Assembly (NCBI GenBank): GCA_019918135.1 | Contig: WBZZ01006367.1 | Location: forward strand, 120,001 to 184,000 | Reading direction: 5' to 3' | Length of the DNA stretch: 64,000 bases | Origin: Paulinella micropora | Lineage: Eukaryota; Cercozoa; Imbricatea; Euglyphida; Paulinellidae | Part shown: one piece after another, positions 1 through 11,378 of the stretch | Numbering within the stretch: the first letter of the stretch is position 1 | Layout: every line of letters begins with the position of its first letter | Program-made: the position numbers and the translations under genes | Notes under the pieces: generated by a model | What the model saw: only the letters and a program-made list of their open reading frames with translations | The model's database searches: none | Told to the model about the DNA's origin: nothing

Positions 1-180
1 CGAATCGCAAAATCGTTTGTGATTCGCAAGAAAATTGTTGCGATTCGCAACAGAGTTTTGCGAATCGCAAGCAGTTTTTGCGATTCGCATTTTATTTTGC
101 GAATCACAAAATTGTTTGTGATTCGCAAACATTGCTTGCGATTCGCAAACAATTTTGCGGTTCGCATTTTATTCTGCGAA
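1..180. repeat. Palindromic 13-15 bp repeat array, cluster 1
   Basis: About nine copies of a palindrome close to TTGCGAWTCGCAA (W is A or T) lie roughly 20-22 bp apart, in both A and T centre variants, separated by short T-rich or A-rich linkers. The array begins at or before the window edge. Related clusters occur in the introns of the gene that follows, so this may be an intron or upstream region of the same gene. Confidence 0.85.
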
Positions 181-443
181 TTACGACTACTTGAAGCTTT
201 TCATGGGCGTTGTTCAGTACTCACCTAATCCTCGGTTATGGTGTACCTCTCCTAGGGCCTCTGAGTGCCTCTCTCTCTCTCTCTCTGCACTCATGCTAAT
301 CATGCTGGGTGTTGGCTTTTCACCCCCGTCTGGATAGTGAAGGAAAGATAAACTTAAGTTTCAGCTTCGATATGCCTGTCTGCCTCCCTGCCTCGTTATA
401 CGCATACATACGCATACGTACACAATGTATATAAATACCCAAA

Positions 444-505
444 CTGTTTGCGATTCACAAACTCTGTTGAGAATCGCAAACAGTTTTGTGATTCACAATT
501 TCACA
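444..505. repeat. Palindromic repeat, cluster 2 (upstream intron)
   Basis: Three degenerate copies of the TTGCGAWTCGCAA palindrome lie just before a good 3' splice site at 531-532. This places the cluster inside the intron that precedes the first exon I can read at 533. Confidence 0.7.
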
Positions 506-532
506 GCTAGCTACTTGTGCTTGCCTCTATAG

Positions 533-3465
533 GTGCCTAAATGGTCCCTGCTTAACTCAGAAGCCAAGCATGGCAATCTTCGATCTGCTCTGGCGGCTTT
601 TATGCAGGCCTTCACTAAGGACAACTTTCCTTCCTGTGCGTTTGGTGAGTCCTCTCCTGTTTCATGTGTGCAGCGTTTGCTCTACGTATACATCTAAATG
701 CCTTTCCTGTTTGATGTGTGCAGCGTTCACTGCGAAGCACCCTCTTAAGGACTGCCTGGCCCTTTTGGAGAAGCCCTTGCGCGAATATCGCCACCGCTTA
801 GGAGATGCACCTGACTTCGAAGACATCGAGGCATGGGAGCCTGGCAGTGGTGAAAAAAGAAAGGACATGGAGAAAGCTCTGAAGTTTAAAGCAGGGCTAT
901 CTGTCGGGAAAGAAACACAGATGTGGAATGCCCCCGGCACAAGAAGAAGTATATTGCATTCTCCTCCTTGTTATGCACCGCGTGTGGGCACCCGAAGACA
1001 GTGGACGACGCCGGCAACAAGATAGAGTTTCACCTTCTGCGAGCCTGCGACAATCCGCTGTGTCCTTCGATGCTGGCCCTGGACGAGCAAGTGTGCAAGA
1101 ACTGTGGTTTTCTCTCTCTCTCTCTCTTCCTCTGTGTGTGTGTGTGTGTGTGTGTCTCTGTCTCTGTCTCTCTCTCTCAGCTGCTTGGCACCTAGTGTGC
1201 GAGTCACGGAAACCGTTTGCGATTCGCAACCAAGTTTGCGAATCGCAAATGGTTTTTGTGATTCGCATTTTATTTTGCGAATTACGCAACTGTTTGTGAT
1301 TCGCAAACTTTGTTGCGAATCACAAATAGTTTTGCGATTCGCATTTTATTCTGCGAATTACGTCATTGTTGGTCTGTGCAGGTGTGAAGCAGTATCTGGA
1401 CACCAAGACCGCAGTGTCCAGTTGGCAGGCTTTACAAGATACGTACGACTCGGCGGCGTCACAGGCTCCTGGCGGGGTTCCAGAGCCTCGTATTCCTTCT
1501 GGACCATGCGGAGTGGTCCAAGGGGAAGTGTACACTATTTGCATTGAGTACAAGGCCAGGTTTGGCGACTTGCAAGTGTCCAACTACTTGCCACCGGGTG
1601 CAACTCTGTTCGGTAAAGTTCGGCTCCGCGTGGGATGCATTGTTTCAAGTTCTAGAGATTCGTGGAGTGGGTCTCAAGGTGTCTCCCTTCTCTCGATTAT
1701 GTTTGCGATTCGCAACTCATCACAGTTACTTGCGATGCGCAAAGTACATTGTAAATCGCAAGTAATTGTGCTACCACTCAGCTAATTGATGCTTTGCTTG
1801 CTTTGCAGAGCGGTGACAGGTTCATTGGTGTTCCGTACCCAGAGCTGGCTACGTATCTAAATGGAGATAAGGAGGCACCTGGGGAATCGAAGCTGTTCAC
1901 TACGTGGATATCACAGGACAAGTTTCGAGACGAGTTTCTCAAGAAGCAACGGCGTGCCATGATAGTCTTGAATGTTGCGTCGTGGCTCAGAGGTACCGAT
2001 ACCACCAAATGGACTGACGGGAGATCTAGTTATTGGCACAACCTGCGGAATGATCTCCTGCTGACCACAGAAATTTGGGAGGGTCAGAACACCGAATTCA
2101 CCGACGACAAGCAGGACCTGGCCGAGTACATGGATCCCGTCAATATGGAGGTGGATGACCAGATTGCGGAAAGGCGGAAATTCGATTTCAACCAAAAAAG
2201 ACAGAGAGAGATCGCCACTGCAGCTGCGACGACCCCCTCGAGCTCTTCAAGTTCTTCCTCTTCGTCCTCGAGCTCGTCTTCTTCCTCATCTTCATCTTCG
2301 ACAGCTCGGGGCAGGCGGGTGAGGCAGGTACAAGTTTCTGCTGCTTCCTCTTCGTCCTCCTCGAGCTCTTCTTCCTCTTCGTCCTCTGCTACTTCCTCTC
2401 CCGCTGCATCTGCTGCTGCATCTCCCGCTGCATCTCCGACAAAACAGCGTGGCGTTAAACAGAGCAAAGCGGAGAAGATAACTCAGGAAGGCCAAGTCGA
2501 CCTAACGAAGAAGTAAGTTTCACAAGTTTATTTGCAATTCGCAGACATAATTGCAATTCGCAAACATATTTGCAATTCGCAAAGATATTTGCAATTCGCA
2601 ACCATATTTGCGATACTCACATTTATTTGCGAATCACAACTTTCTTTGCCATTTGCAAACATAATCGAAATTGTAGCCTATTTTCCCCTTGTTGACGTTG
2701 TGTAGAGGTGAAAACTCTCCTTCTGTAAGGCGAGGGTCACGCTTACAGTTTGCACTTACCCAGTGGGACATGGGTCGTCTTTTTGTGTTGCCCATGCCAG
2801 GTGATCCAGAATGGACCAGGATGTACCTCGTGGAGTACTTACGTCCTTGTACGCCCGAGGAAGTGCCAGAAGCAGAGCCTTGCGATGCAACGTCTTACGA
2901 GTTCTTCGACTTTAATACTAAGAACAGTTCCACTTGGCGATCGCACAAGCAGAGCGAGGTGTTGTGCCCATTGAATGTGTTGTTTGGCAAACGAAAAAGG
3001 ACACAAAATATGCCCTTCGTACCGACTAGCGGTAGCCAAGGTGCAGTCACTGTTGCAAAATCTATGTTTCGTCGCACGAGTGTTGTTTCTGACATTATAT
3101 ATTCAGATGTAATTATATCGTCTAAGGCAAAAGGACAGTGGCATGTGATTCATTTCCTGGGCAACGACTACTCATCATCGAATAGCAGCTTACCAAAAAC
3201 ATATCCTGTTTTTCACCGAGCTTTTCAATCTGTTAATAGCATCAGGAACGGAAACCCCCTTTTGTTATTTACCAATGTGCGTGAACAGTGTAAACCATAT
3301 ACAGGGATGGTGCAAGATGGAGACTTCAAAATAGGGACAGAAGTTTATGATGACGGACACTTACATCTGAACAATGGAAAAAGATTGACGCAGGAAAGTT
3401 GGGATAGGGTACTTGCGTTGAGTCTGCGTTATCAGAAAGCACTTAGCTTTGACATGCAGGTTTGA
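533..3465 (+). CDS. Multi-exon zinc-ribbon protein, unknown function, 5' end not found
   Basis: I do not recognise the family. Six exons join in phase: 533-644, 724-1116, 1382-1612, 1650-1678, 1809-2512 and 2706-3465, with the stop at 3463-3465. All introns are GT-AG, and the 37-bp intron 1613-1649 is unusually short. Exon 724-1116 encodes a zinc-ribbon-like segment with CPRH, CTACG, CDNPLC and CKNCG motifs. The 1809-2512 exon ends in a long Ser run plus a Lys-rich tail. The 760-bp last exon codes for a globular C-terminal part without a motif I know. One single-base frame change falls near 880-920 in the second exon with no visible intron. No ATG is evident before 533, and the 3' splice site there implies an upstream exon. 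Introns 1117-1381, 1679-1808 and 2513-2705 carry the palindromic repeats, while the exons are free of them. Confidence 0.7.
1122..1190. repeat. CT/GT microsatellite in intron
   Basis: A pyrimidine-rich run made of (CT)n followed by (GT)n and (CT)n again sits just inside the intron that starts at 1117. It resembles a polypyrimidine tract, but it lies at the 5' side of the intron. Confidence 0.8.
1198..1365. repeat. Palindromic repeat, cluster 3 (intron 1117-1381)
   Basis: About eight copies of the TTGCGAWTCGCAA palindrome fill the 3' half of this intron and stop about 15 bp before the 3' splice site at 1380-1381. Confidence 0.85.
1700..1765. repeat. Palindromic repeat, cluster 4 (intron 1679-1808)
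   Basis: Three degenerate copies of the same palindrome lie in the middle of this 130-bp intron. Confidence 0.7.
2525..2660. repeat. Palindromic repeat, cluster 5 (intron 2513-2705)
   Basis: About six copies lie in this 193-bp intron. Several have the variant TTGCAATTCGCAA, suggesting that a sub-family spread locally. Confidence 0.8.
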
Positions 3466-3569
3466 TGTTAATAGACCTTTAATACGTTAAGTTCAAAATT
3501 AATAATGTCTTCCATTGGATTTGAAACAGCACTGGAACCGGAAGCCTTTAATATATTGTGAAAATCAGA

Positions 3570-3845
3570 AAAAATTGAGAATCGCAACATTGTTGCGATT
3601 CACAACCAACTTTGCGAATCGCAATTATTTCCGTAAGCGCGCGACAATGTTGCGAATCGCAGACTATTTTGTGATCCGCAATATATTCTGCGAATCAAAA
3701 TAAGTCTGCGATTCGCAACTTATTTTGCGATTCGCAGCTTTATTTTGCGATTCGCAAATAATTTTGCGAAAGTCCACGATTTTTGCGAATCGCACAATAT
3801 TTCCGTATAGTTGGCGACTCTTTGCGAATCGCAACTTATTTTGCG
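3570..3845. repeat. Palindromic repeat, cluster 6 (downstream of the gene)
   Basis: About twelve to thirteen copies of TTGCGAWTCGCAA and close variants lie at near-regular 20-24 bp spacing after the stop codon at 3465. This is the longest cluster, and I see no copies to the right of it. Confidence 0.85.
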
Positions 3846-3966
3846 GGTACGTGTCCCCGTAGTGACTTCGGACACCAACCCTCTCTTCCGCCCCATCTAC
3901 GAAGACACAAAGGACAAAGCTACCATTCACAGCTGGAGTAACCCCTGGCTTTCTGGAAGCCCCTCC

Positions 3967-4151
3967 TCTTCGATATCACCAACGATCAAGTCTTTCATCG
4001 ACATATCGCATGGCGTCCCTTCAAAAAGATCAAGGACAAAGGCCGGCTCTCCGCTAACGTTCTTAAGCGTCTTCGAGGTACTCTCATCACCGGCGAATCC
4101 TTCCCGCTTCATGTCTTCCAGAAGGGCAAGCAAGCTAAGTCCAAGGACTAG
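3967..4151 (+). CDS. Orphan exon-like coding segment
   Basis: An open frame of about 60 codons ends at TAG 4149-4151. Its translation, rich in Lys, Arg and hydrophobic residues (for example WRPFKKIKDKGRL), reads like the C-terminal end of a real protein. No start codon, upstream exon or family can be assigned. It may be a last exon of an unseen gene or a decayed fragment. Confidence 0.25.
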
Positions 4152-5316
4152 CCACCCCCTATCACTCTCAAGTGGGTTTTACCCATCGTAATGGCTTCAC
4201 CCGCCCCCCGCCCAGCGCTTTTCCCACTTGAACCGTCATCGTCCCTAGGAATATTACGCCATGACCGGCGTACCCGTGTAAGTCCTTGATCGCCTCTTGT
4301 GCCTGCAGGTCAACGATTATTCTCACCGAACTTGAACCCCTCAGTGGTTATATCGCACGGCATACTTGGTGCTTCATTGGTTCATCTTGGCTTTGTGATC
4401 CCGGCCACCTAATTTTCTATGGCTCGACATCGCCTCCCGATATCACCGCTCGCTACTGCGCCTCAATTGTCTCAGTCCCGCTGCAAATCATGGATATCCG
4501 GCCCCGGGATCATCATCCGCATTGCGCAAGTATAGACGCACCACTCTTCTAGTCTCCAATTGTTTAAGAGATTCACCCACCTCTTTTTTTCCTTTTTGAC
4601 ACTCTTTTTTTTAGTGGGACAACATACTTCGTTCGTTAATAACTCATTCTGTACGCAACTCAACTCAACCGTTAGGTCTGGGGGGGGGGGGGCTATCAGA
4701 CTGAGCACCTTAACGACATGCCAAAACCTTCACCGTTGATAAGACACTCTTTGTGACCGGTTCATTAGATTCTCCTCTGCACGACGTTTCGACTTCACTA
4801 ACTAGTTTTCGATTTCGTCCAGAAATGATTTCAAACGATCAGTTAAAAGTTCTTTTTAGCTATAGCCATTTTTCCTGTTCGTATTACCTTTTCCCCTGAT
4901 TTCCCCGTCAAAACGCTTTACGGTAAATTTGTGGACAAGGACGGGAAAACACAATATCTAACTTGTCTTCCGTTGCCAGTCATTTTCGCCTTGATGCTTC
5001 CCAAATCAATTTGGGGAATTTTCAAGTCCCACAACCCGACAACTATCCGTTTATGACTGTTTACTTGAAGACTCGCGACACTATCCGTTTGAGAACGGGA
5101 GACCTCACAATTTACGTTCTACACTGGATCGTACGTTGCACCCAAGCATGCAATGAGTTCGAAATTATGTAAATAAACGAAGTGACCTCTCTACTATTCA
5201 CTTGTACTTCACCTGCTCACTCAGAGTCCGGACTCAAAAGCGGCCATAGTGTTCTTATTAAGAGTTCGTTGTATCTGCCTACTTGAAGAGTTGTATACAA
5301 ACTCACACCCCGGCAA

Positions 5317-5355
5317 CCTAGTAAAATTACATTGTGTTATGAAGCCTTGGTGGTG
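5317..5355 (+). repeat. Dispersed motif, possible LTR end plus primer site, copy 1
   Basis: The motif AACCTAGTAAAATTACA is followed a few bases later by GTTATGAAGCCTTG. The second string is identical to the bases just inside the 5' LTR of the copia element at 10238. A second copy of the first motif lies at 7153. This could be the end of a related LTR element, but no full LTR is visible. Confidence 0.3.
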
Positions 5356-7022
5356 CTTCGTCTGCGTGGAGCTGGAGCGATCTTCAGTCGAGCTGCGAAC
5401 CGCATTCGGGGGAGGAAAAGTCTGGACGCTGAGGGAATCGTGGGGGTGTTCTTCAGTCATCGTGATGGCGGCAAAGTCCAGCAGTGCTAGGCTGGGGACA
5501 TTTGAGACACTGTGATCAGACTCTGAGTTGCTCGGTTCGAGCATTTGTGACTCTTTAGTTGATTGGGTTGAGAACCCAGTGGCGTCGACAAAAGAATTTT
5601 GAAATGTTGTTTGGCGTTTCACCGAAGAAGGTGACATGCAAAGTGGTGGTGAGAGAAAGACAGGAGGGACCCAGCCAAAAGTGGGCGCAGTTGCCAAAAG
5701 GTGGGCTCAGTCCTCAGAAATCCTGCACAACAAAGAACCGGTAGGTTACTCATCACAAATGTGGGCGACAAGGAAGAAACTTTGAGTGGTCCTTGTCGTT
5801 ATGTGTGGCATGTTGGCTACACTAGCAAGAGGTGTGGCAGCCCCTCATCAAGGGCAACACCTGAGAACAATGTATTAATAAAATGTTTAAGGACAATAAG
5901 GGAGTGCATGTAAGCACAAATGACTTGTTCGTTTGCCATGTTGGGCAAAAAGTTGTTGACAAATTGACCGGTGGTCCCGGAAATTTTTCCATAAGTTGGA
6001 TGGGCAGCAGGTGGTGTTGTTCGCTGTTTTTCGCTCCTGGCGTGATCTGTGGTGTGTGCTACGGCGGTTGGAGCTGGGCAGCAGTTTAGGGACCTTATGG
6101 GCATCGTTTTCTACGGTTTTGGGGCAGTGGATTGGACATTTAAAGGACTTAGTTGTTCATTGTTGGACTTTGGGAAGTGAAGGAGGAAAATGCTGCTGTT
6201 CATGGACCTTGGGTTAAGTTTTAGACGGTGACGTGCAGTGTTGTTATTGGCAAAGGTGTTGACAAGGTTGTATGTATGTTTTGGTGAGCAGCCTTCGTTT
6301 TTGGGCGACGGTTGGACATTGAGTTTTCCTTTGTTTCAGTCGGACGTGACATTAGGACTTTAGCGTTGGAATTGGAAAGCAAAAGAAGGGGGGGAAGTAA
6401 GGAAATTCATTGCGTTTCTGTTGCTCGTGTTTCGGCGAGGCTTCTGTTTAGTTTTGGAAGCAGGAGGGCTGCTAGTCGTCGTTTGCTGCAGCAGTACTAG
6501 GGACGTAGGGGGAGACCATCAGGAGACATGAAAATTGTTTTTGTTTTGTTCCTTTTGGGACGGACAGTTCAAGTGTTGCTCTTCACTCATTTCTCTCTGT
6601 CTTGCTGATGTGTGGCAAGAACTCTTAGACCCTTTTGTATTACTCAGTTTATTTTCCTTCTGTGCTACATACATTAATGGATAAGGAGTTAAGGGGAGAT
6701 ACCTGTTTGGCTGTGATCATATTTACATACGTGTTTGCTTTGGGCAGTTGGTGAGTATGAGTTGCTTTATCATCATGGTTGTTGCTGCGAGTATGTGTGA
6801 GTTATTTCTATGTTTGGTGGAGGAGACATGCTCACATTTGAGGAAGATTGTTTGTTGTACTCATCATTTGTTTGATTGGTTGTGCTGTTGAACATACATT
6901 ACTTATATTGTATTGACGTTGAAATATACGTATATGTATCTTCGTATTGCGTGGTGGTAATTTTTCGTGCGAATGGTGTGGATTACATAGTAAGGGATAG
7001 TATTAGTTATGTGTTGCTATAT

Positions 7023-7066
7023 TGCCGAACTCCACTGGAGACGTAGGATAGCTCACTTGCTTATGC
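7023..7066 (+). repeat. Dispersed repeat block, forward copy
   Basis: The block GCCGAACTCCACTGGAGACG and the bases after it match, in inverse orientation, DNA at about 40074-40123. A shorter version with a small insertion lies at about 40217-40245. It is probably part of a repeat family, perhaps an LTR. Confidence 0.5.
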
Positions 7067-7570
7067 AATATTGAAGTTAATATTGATGTTGATGTGATTA
7101 TTGCTTAACGTTGTGTTTAAGGTGTTGCTGTTTGAGTGGTGAACATATTTTGTTAACCTAGTAAAGTTACATTGCTGCCATGGCTCGGGCCCGAGTGCTT
7201 CATCATGGCGCTCGCTTTCGCGAGGGTTCTGATCATTCGTTAAGATACTTCTGCTCATGTAGGGTTGTCAAGTCACGACGTGCGTAGGTAAATCCGGTTG
7301 TCCCTGGCCCCGGTGGAGAACAGGACTTCAATTTTATTAAGATTTCGGGTCCGGCAGAGCTGAAGTGTGATAGATTTATTAATAGATAGAGAGGTGTTTT
7401 GGCCCACAGTGCATGTGTACCTCAAGCAGTAGGGGGTGGACCTACGCGAACCACCGCGCTGCCGACCACGCCTCGCCACGCTGTCGCGCTGCGAGGCGGG
7501 GTTGGCGTAGGGTGCCACTTTGCAGTTTACAGCACTTAATTTTAAAGCAACACCATAGTTTTTAATAATA

Positions 7571-7800
7571 TTACTGTCGACATTCATTTTCGCCAGACTT
7601 TCAAGAATTAAGAAAGTTTGACCCATATAAAAACTTTTACCTATATAGAAACTTTTACCTATATAGAAACTTTGACACGTCAAACTTTTTTATATAAGTC
7701 AAACTTTTTATATAAGTCAAAGTTTTTCACATAGGTGAAACTTTTTATACGTCAGACTTTTTTTAATACGTCAAACTCTTTATAGGTTTAACTTTTGCTA
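7571..7800 (+). repeat. Left terminal inverted repeat of the Tc1/mariner element
   Basis: The outer 24 bp pair perfectly with 9422-9445. Inside lies a series of AAACTTTTACCTATATAG-like and TATAAGTCAAACTTTTT-like subrepeats in alternating orientation, so the end could fold back on itself. Confidence 0.8.
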
Positions 7801-7990
7801 TAAGTCAAACTTTTCCCATACGTGACAAGAATATTAATATTAATGTTAATATAATAATATTAATAATTCCAGCCATTAGATGCAATTCAAATTTTCAAAA
7901 TCTTGTTAATAATATTTCAAGTTTTATTGAAGTTAATAATAACAATTACTAGTAGTTTAACTGAGCAGCAGTAATATTAGTTGACTATAC

Positions 7991-9143
7991 TCAAACAACT
8001 TGAAAAACGAATATATTATCAAAGTTTATTTTTGAACTTTCATTAACTTTGGGGTATGCAATGTTGGTACTGTTGAGCCACAAAGGTGAGATTGGTTGCA
8101 AATGCAAACGCTTTGAAATTTCTTCCCGGAAAGCTCCTGTACCCCTGTGAGCCCGCATCCACCTCGTCACATTCTGGAAAACCAACTCGCATCGCACTGA
8201 TGAACTCTGGAAAGTAAGCAGTCAGGCGAACAACTCTCACCCCCACAGCAAGAAGAAGCAGATCCTGACTTCTCGCCATTCCTCCGCGCCGTGAAGTTTT
8301 GCATTATCTACAATGAGAATATCATCGTCCCCCAAGTGTCCGTGATGAGCTGCATCAACGAGTGATTCGATATAATCACGACCATCATTAGATCCCTCCC
8401 TCACGCTCAACAATACTCCCCCTCTTGGATGCGTTAGTGACTTCATATAGGTAACACTGAAAGTCTTTCTCGCTCGCTGTCATGTGACGGGCCCTATTCA
8501 CTCTCTCACCCCTTTCCCCACGACACCACTGCCAACCTGCGCAATCTACAAACAAAGAAAATGAGAAACAAAACAGCACTGGCAGATATGAAACGTACCC
8601 CAGTTTTCGAAATGGCTTTCATCCAAATACTTAAGACGGGAGGGGTCCTGGTGCGTAACCCAATCGGCAAAGTCTGCTGCGTATAATAGATTATGGACCG
8701 TATATTTCTCTGGGTTGGTAACGCTGGCCTTCTTAAGAGTCCACCCCCAAGAACGACGAATTCTTTCTACTCGCTTCGCCCCGGCACCTCTCACGCCTAT
8801 GTCTAACTGTTCGGGAGGGGAAACAAAGAGAAAATTTACGTACGACGGCTCCTAGTACCCAGGACCAACCCAAATCCCGAAGATGTTGAACAACTGCTGC
8901 ATCAGTGAGGCCTGGTTCTTGCACAAACACATGTACTGAGAGATGACATATGATACAAAACAATGCCATGGTACCTGATCTCCACATAAAATAACAAGCC
9001 CACTCCATGGCAATCTGGTCCGGCCTTGGGAGAGTGGAATACGTTCTGCCTCCATGCCTTCCTGTAACCAACGGACATATAACGGACAAAAGGTTTGGTC
9101 GAAAAAACAAACAAAGAAAAGGAGAGAAAAGAAAAAAAAACAC
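7991..9143 (-). pseudogene. Tc1/mariner-type DDE transposase, broken
   Basis: Read on the minus strand, the pieces in order are: a helix-turn-helix-like segment with LTDAAVVQHLRDLGW; a segment with YLDESHFENWG, which fits the first catalytic Asp; ILIVDNAKLHG, which fits the second (DN) site; and a C-terminal part resembling the family's YSPELNP(I/C)E block followed by FQNVTRWM. The pieces lie in at least three frames with stops between them and no convincing introns. I therefore call it a pseudogene. Its position inside TA-flanked inverted repeats supports the assignment. Confidence 0.75.
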
Positions 9144-9221
9144 CTGGGTGAAACTCTGGGTCCAGCGTTTTGGTCTCCCCCGTACCTCGCTTTGCTTCTG
9201 CTCACCCCTGTCCCCACAGTC

Positions 9222-9445
9222 AGAGTTATATTAAAAAACTTTAACCTATATATAAAAAAGTTTGACGTATATGAAAAAGTTTGACGTATACAGGCGTCAA
9301 ACTTTTTTATATACGTCAAACTTTTTATATACGTCAAATTTTTTATGCAGGTTTAAGTTTTTGTATAAGTTGAAGTTTTTATATAGGTCGAAAAAGTTAT
9401 ATAGGTCAAAGAAAATTTAGAGGCGAAAATGAATGTCGACAGTAA
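9222..9445 (-). repeat. Right terminal inverted repeat of the Tc1/mariner element
   Basis: This is the inverted partner of the left end. It contains repeated TATACGTCAAACTTTTT-like units and ends at the TA target duplication 9446-9447. Confidence 0.8.
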
Positions 9446-9447
9446 TA

Positions 9448-10031
9448 ATGACCTTCTTTCACTAGTAGTATGCCGGCCCACCTGGTATATAATGGCAATA
9501 CTTATCATTCCGGTCTGTCAATTATCCTTGGTCTAGAGTAATGACTTACAATATACTGAAGAATGACTTTAATGATTATATCTCGTCCAACAGTATATAA
9601 CGGACTACTAAAACGAACAATGGACAAAAAACTCCGTGCTTGCGACCCTTCTTAAACCGGCACTCGGTGCGTCCCTCCTACCGGCTTGCGACTTCCTACG
9701 ACGAAGAATTTAACAATACTGAAACAATTCCCGCCAGTCTAACTGACGACGTCACAAAAGATGTACCTTCCAGAAATTGACCCACGTAACGCACGGATAT
9801 GGGTAAAAGGGGTAATGGTAAAAAGCTGTTGCGGGCCACCAGTACCAGGAAAAGTACTACAAATGACTGTATTAACAACTAATGATACTACTAACCGTAA
9901 CGACTACTACTATCATACAATTAAGCAATAAGGACATGACTGAGGAGAAAGAGTCTAATTAATGTCCAATACTTCCCCTTAATTAGATTTCCTTACAAGT
10001 CAGTGTCCTACCACCATCCGCAACTAACAAC
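9448..10031. other. Non-coding flank left of the copia LTR
   Basis: I see no gene. The sequence is AT-rich with several near-repeats of the type ACTAATGAC. The last five bases, ACAAC at 10027-10031, are the left target-site duplication of the copia element. Confidence 0.5.
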
Positions 10032-10236
10032 TGTTAGACCTATTAATATATTAATTAGGTTAGACAGTACGGGCCGGCACATTTAATGCGTGTCGTAAGA
10101 GCCATTACTTGTGTCCGGCCTAACCGGTACCCGCTCTTTGTCTTGGCGCGTTCTTCTAATAAAGTTTAAACTGCAGACGATAGCCTACGGTATTAACTAC
10201 TTAGCTTTGACTCCGGATTATTAAGGTAGTCTAACA
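10032..10236 (+). repeat. 5' LTR of the copia element
   Basis: It begins TGTTAGACC and ends CTAACA. It matches 39852-40059 with roughly 5% substitutions and a few small indels, so the insertion is old but not ancient. It is preceded by the duplication ACAAC. Confidence 0.9.
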
Positions 10237-11378
10237 GGTTATGAAGCCTTGAAGCGTGAACGTAGCGTCTGATAGACTTTATTCACTAATTGTTTTTCAG
10301 CGTTTTTTGTGGCCTGTAGAAGGCTAGTACCACAGAACAAACGAACTGGTGAAAGTGCAGTAGACTGTCACCAAAAACAGGTGAACTGTTGGACGTGCGG
10401 AAGGCTGCCAACAATCACTTGGGGTGGAACCTGCGGAAGGCTGCCACCTATTTTTAATCGCACGGTTCATTACGAACAAACAACCCTCAATCCAGCTTCA
10501 CTAACTATAGTGAGAGCAATTTTGGTAGTTGAGTTTTTCTCCTAGTACCTTCCGCCCTTTGCTACGCAAATATGACATCTCATAACTCTGACCTAATCAG
10601 AATGAGACTGGAAACACCTAAGTATGATCATGGGAAAAAATGGGAGCTGTGGGAATACACCTTTATATCTATAATAGGTGTCCCGCACCCAGAAATCCCA
10701 TTATTGATACCGGGTTTCCAGACTCATGCCTTAGCTAAACCACTATCTGTTTATGTTCCTCCTGACTCCCCTACCAACGCACCCTTTCAATCGCCTAAGG
10801 AAAGAAAGAAGAAATAGAGGAAGAAGAAGGAACAGGCGCACAAGAAGAAGTAGAAGCTAAGGTCAGGAAAGAGGAGGATAGAGATGCATCTGCTGAACCG
10901 CTAACCATCATACCTACCGAACTAAAATCTGAGATGCCAATGGTGACTGGGAGAAACAAGCCCAAACCGCTATTTGCATTAAGATTCAGTGATCATTATT
11001 ATGAGCAACAGAAAAAAGAAAAGAAAGCAAGGTTGAATAGACTCCTCTGCGCTTTCTTACTTCAATCTTGTGCTCATGATAGGAAGGTGATGGCTATTAT
11101 GAGACAAGGGGGAACCGATGGGGTAGCCTGCTTCTTGGCCCTCAAGAAAGATTATGGGGGGCTTGACCTCATAAAGTTTGAAGAGGAACAAAAAGCAGTC
11201 TGTCATTCTTACCCAAAGGACCCCAGTGAGGTAAGTGCTTGGCTAGCTAACTACCCTCTTGAAAAAGCAAGAGAAGTTGATGGGCGTGATTCCTGATATC
11301 ATGAAGACAGATATGATCATGAGGAAGCTCAAGCACATGCAACCTTTCAAGAGGTACCATCAAAATACATGGCAAGCA

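Larger units (their letters stand above)
4152..7570. other. Gene-poor stretch
   Basis: I see no supportable gene here. The sequence is T/GT-rich in its second half, with a 10-G run near 4681. Two short dispersed motifs are the only structure noticed: an AACCTAGTAAARTTACA motif at about 5317 and 7153, and a block at 7023-7066 that recurs inverted near 40.1 kb. Confidence 0.5.
7571..9445 (-). mobile_element. Tc1/mariner-superfamily DNA transposon, decayed
   Basis: The element has terminal inverted repeats whose outer 24 bp are perfect (beginning TTACTGTCGACA) and is flanked on both sides by the dinucleotide TA (7569-7570 and 9446-9447), the target duplication typical of Tc1/mariner. Both ends continue inward for about 200 bp as looser inverted repeats built from units like CCTATATARAAACTTT. 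The interior encodes a broken DDE transposase on the minus strand. Total length is 1,875 bp, the usual size for the superfamily. Confidence 0.85.

Noticed and set aside
1-180. CRISPR-like array
   Set aside because: The units are palindromes 20-22 bp apart with low-complexity linkers, lie in introns of a spliced gene, and lack unique spacers or cas genes.
5221-5697. 158-codon minus-strand ORF
   Set aside because: It is Ser/Thr-rich with no domain, overlaps the dispersed motif, and lies in a gene-poor stretch.
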